The notes under the pieces: generated by a model
What the model saw: the letters and a program-made list of their open reading frames with translations, nothing else
Databases searched by the model: none
Told to the model about the DNA's origin: nothing
Shown here: positions 12,755 to 14,790 of the stretch, one piece after another
How the letters are laid out: the number at the start of each line of letters is the position of its first letter
Position numbering within the stretch: the first letter of the stretch is position 1
Position numbers and translations under genes: made by a program
Assembly: GCA_039916225.1 (NCBI GenBank)
Contig: JBDSLU010000151.1
Span: 1-14,790, forward strand
DNA: 14,790 nucleotides
Source: JBDSLU01 sp039916225
GTDB taxonomy: Bacteria > Acidobacteriota > Vicinamibacteria > Vicinamibacterales > Vicinamibacteraceae
Direction: 5' to 3'

Positions 12755-14790
12755 GCGCGCCTCGCATCCGGCCGCACGCGACGCACGAGCCCCGAGAGCA
12801 GCAGGAGCGCGGTGGCGGCCAGCGCGAGGCCAGACAGCCAGGCCCCGGTTCGGACGCTCGCCGGCCGATATTCGAAGCGCACCAGGTGGCGACCTGCCGC
12901 GACCGGAACTGCGCGGAAGGCGACATTCGCGCGCAAGATCGGCGCCTCGACGCCGTCCACCGTCGCCCGCCAACCGGCGAACCACGTGTCAGAGAGCACG
13001 AGCAGCCGCCGGCCCGGCGCCTCGGTCTCGATGTCGACGCGTTCGCTTTCGTATCGGCGGATGCTGGCCTCGCCGATCATCGACGGTGCCGGCGCCGCGT
13101 CGGGTCGATCGACCACAGCGGGCGCGGTTTCGAGCAGGACCTCGCGCCGGTAGTCGATTCCGCCGTCGCGCAACAGACGACGCGCGGCATTCCCGCTCTC
13201 CACGCGATGGTGATCGACCAGGAAGGTGCGCGGCATCGCGCGTTCGTTTCTATACAGAGATGCGGTCATCCCGTCGATGGGGGTGAACCGGTCCCGCGGG
13301 AGCGTCAGGCCGGGAGGTCCGAGGACGTAGCGAACGTTGAGGAGGTCGAAGAGCGGCGACTCGAACCGCAGCGCGGCATGGAATGAATCGCCCCACAGGA
13401 AGGCGGCGTCGAGCAACTCGCCGTATGGCTTGATGCCGATGCCGTCATACCATCGCGGATCCTGCAAGCCGTAGACGAGCGCGGAGTTCGGCAGCAGTCC
13501 GCCGCCGGCTGCGACGACACGATGGATCCCCCTGTCTTGCTGCAGACGCGCGAGCTCCGGCGTCGACGGGAAGACCAGGGCCGGATCGATCAACGGATGG
13601 AACCCGCGCGCGAAGAGGAACAGCTCGGACGCCACGATGGCGCCGAGGGCGAGTGCGGCCAGCCGACCCGGCAGGCCGTGACGCACGCGCAGCCGCATCA
13701 CCGCGGCGGTCGCAACCGCGATGACCACACACGCGAGCGACGCCTCTCGGACGGGCTCCGAGAGCGTATTCCTCGCCAGGAACGCGTGCTGCCATTCGAT
13801 GAACCCGATGACCACGACAGCGACGGCCAGGACGGCGACGCTCGAAACGGTGGTAATACGCGCCCGCGCCACCCGATCGCACGGGCGCACCAGCGCATCG
13901 ACACCGAACGCCGCGAGAATCGCCACGGCCGCAACCACCAGAAACGCCAGGCGGACGAGCGAGGCCGATCGCACCAGGGGTAGAGCCGAGATCAGATGAT
14001 GGACGCCGGGCGCGCCGTAGATGGCGAGACAGCCGGCGACGACGACGCCGGCGAAGAACCACGGCCGCCACGAGCGTCCCGCCATCGCGAGGCCGACGAT
14101 CGCCAGCAGCAGGACGCTCACGCCGGCGTAGTCGAGCTGTTCGAGATAGTTGAGCGGTCCCGCGTAGTTGGCGTCGCCGGGATGCCCGAACGCATTCGGC
14201 ACGAGCCCGGTCATGAGCACGCCCACCGGCGCGACGAACGGGTTCAGCGCGTAGCCACTGCGCATCGCCATCGTGCGGCTCGCGGTCGCGTACTCGAGGA
14301 ATGGCAGGATCTGGAGGGCGGCGATGCAGCCGCCCAGGCCCAGTGCGCCCACCACGCCGGCGATGCGCGGCAGGGGCCGCGGCTGCGCTATCGCCGCGGC
14401 CACGGCGTAACCGGCGGCAAGGGTGGTGACGTAGAGCGCGAGATGCGGATGGCCGCCGAGGAGAGTCAGGGCGGTCACGACCGCCAGGGCCCCCAGCCGT
14501 CCTAGTCCGCCCTCGACCGCGCGATCCGCGGCCAGCAGCATCCACGGCAGCCACGGCGAGACGTTGGCCAGTGGGTGCTCGAGCCAGACGATCGTCACCG
14601 GGCTCAACAAGTAGGCGATTCCGCCAACGGCCGACGCCCAGCCGCCGAGCCCGATGCGACGCAGGAAGGCGTACATGCCGACGCCGCCGACGAGCAGGCG
14701 ACAGGCGGCGATCACCACCGTCCCGGTCGGCAGCGGCACCATCAGCAGGATCCAGGTGAATGGCGACAGCACGGCGCTCTGATAGTTGGC
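12751..14790 (-). CDS. YfhO-family membrane glycosyltransferase (5' end outside window)
   Basis: The frame is open to the window edge; 679 residues are visible and the start lies beyond. The first residues (ANYQSAVLSP) match the N-terminal periplasmic loop typical of the YfhO family, so probably only the first 50-100 residues are missing. Many hydrophobic segments follow to about residue 390, consistent with 10 or more membrane spans of a GT-C-type enzyme. A soluble part with FDLLNVRYVLG and an extracytoplasmic C-terminal beta domain (LVLSDTWFAGWRATVDG, then a strand ending HLVRFEYRP) and a last helix (residues about 645-665) complete the YfhO layout. Such enzymes use lipid-linked sugars outside the membrane to decorate glycans or teichoic acids. 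The GTGA overlap with the GT2 suggests that gene supplies its donor. Confidence 0.9.
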   Translation of the reverse strand, partial: ANYQSAVLSPFTWILLMVPLPTGTVVIAACRLLVGGVGMYAFLRRIGLGGWASAVGGIAYLLSPVTIVWLEHPLANVSPWLPWMLLAADRAVEGGLGRLGALAVVTALTLLGGHPHLALYVTTLAAGYAVAAAIAQPRPLPRIAGVVGALGLGGCIAALQILPFLEYATASRTMAMRSGYALNPFVAPVGVLMTGLVPNAFGHPGDANYAGPLNYLEQLDYAGVSVLLLAIVGLAMAGRSWRPWFFAGVVVAGCLAIYGAPGVHHLISALPLVRSASLVRLAFLVVAAVAILAAFGVDALVRPCDRVARARITTVSSVAVLAVAVVVIGFIEWQHAFLARNTLSEPVREASLACVVIAVATAAVMRLRVRHGLPGRLAALALGAIVASELFLFARGFHPLIDPALVFPSTPELARLQQDRGIHRVVAAGGGLLPNSALVYGLQDPRWYDGIGIKPYGELLDAAFLWGDSFHAALRFESPLFDLLNVRYVLGPPGLTLPRDRFTPIDGMTASLYRNERAMPRTFLVDHHRVESGNAARRLLRDGGIDYRREVLLETAPAVVDRPDAAPAPSMIGEASIRRYESERVDIETEAPGRRLLVLSDTWFAGWRATVDGVEAPILRANVAFRAVPVAAGRHLVRFEYRPASVRTGAWLSGLALAATALLLLSGLVRRVRPDARRA

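Overview
This high-GC window (judged by eye) most likely comes from an Acidobacteriota chromosome, plausibly the Vicinamibacterales/subdivision 6 side. That placement is an inference from gene content and style: a secreted protein built of 'LAEG...NP...STNG...VER' repeats, a Tat-exported sugar isomerase-like protein, a YfhO-type glycosyltransferase next to a GT2, and many GTG starts with overlapping stops. I see no phage, IS, CRISPR, tRNA or rRNA genes; this is ordinary chromosomal DNA with some interesting details. Twelve genes (two cut by the window edges) cover nearly everything, and no gap exceeds about 121 bp.

Region 1 (2-1381, +): the C-terminal part of a secreted repeat protein, followed by a perfect 10-bp hairpin. 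Region 2 (4505 down to 1491, -): an apparent operon of an RRM RNA-binding protein, a GNAT acetyltransferase, a PilZ-like protein and ispG (MEP isoprenoid pathway). A 21-bp tandem repeat sits at the PilZ/ispG junction. Region 3 (4627-6050, +): a small conserved protein of unknown function and a Tat-signal TIM-barrel sugar phosphate isomerase/epimerase-like protein. The two transcription units of regions 2 and 3 diverge from a 121-bp gap.

Region 4 (6051-6170): a gap between convergent genes holding a palindromic array of 14-bp repeats, unlike the surrounding sequence in composition. Region 5 (9229 down to 6171, -): a tightly overlapping four-gene operon of a low-molecular-weight phosphatase, a fructosamine-kinase-family protein, a long cysteine-cluster protein (YkgJ/FliB-like layout) and an OmpA-like lipoprotein. 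The first two genes make a coherent protein-deglycation or sugar-amine repair pair. Region 6 (9262-10170, +): a conserved alanine-rich coiled-coil protein, divergent from region 5 across only 32 bp. That gap carries two opposed TATACT boxes forming an inverted repeat, each 6-7 nt from its start codon, which suggests two back-to-back leaderless promoters.

Region 7 (10280-11962, +): glnS with its own promoter and Shine-Dalgarno. Region 8 (14790 down to 11990, -): a YfhO-family multi-membrane glycosyltransferase (5' end outside the window) overlapping by GTGA with a polyprenyl-phosphate-sugar-synthase-like GT2. The pair probably makes and uses a lipid-linked sugar for envelope glycan decoration.

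The observations most worth checking are the symmetric divergent promoter at 9230-9261, the phosphatase/kinase operon with its FliB-like third member, and the repeat element at 6054-6150.
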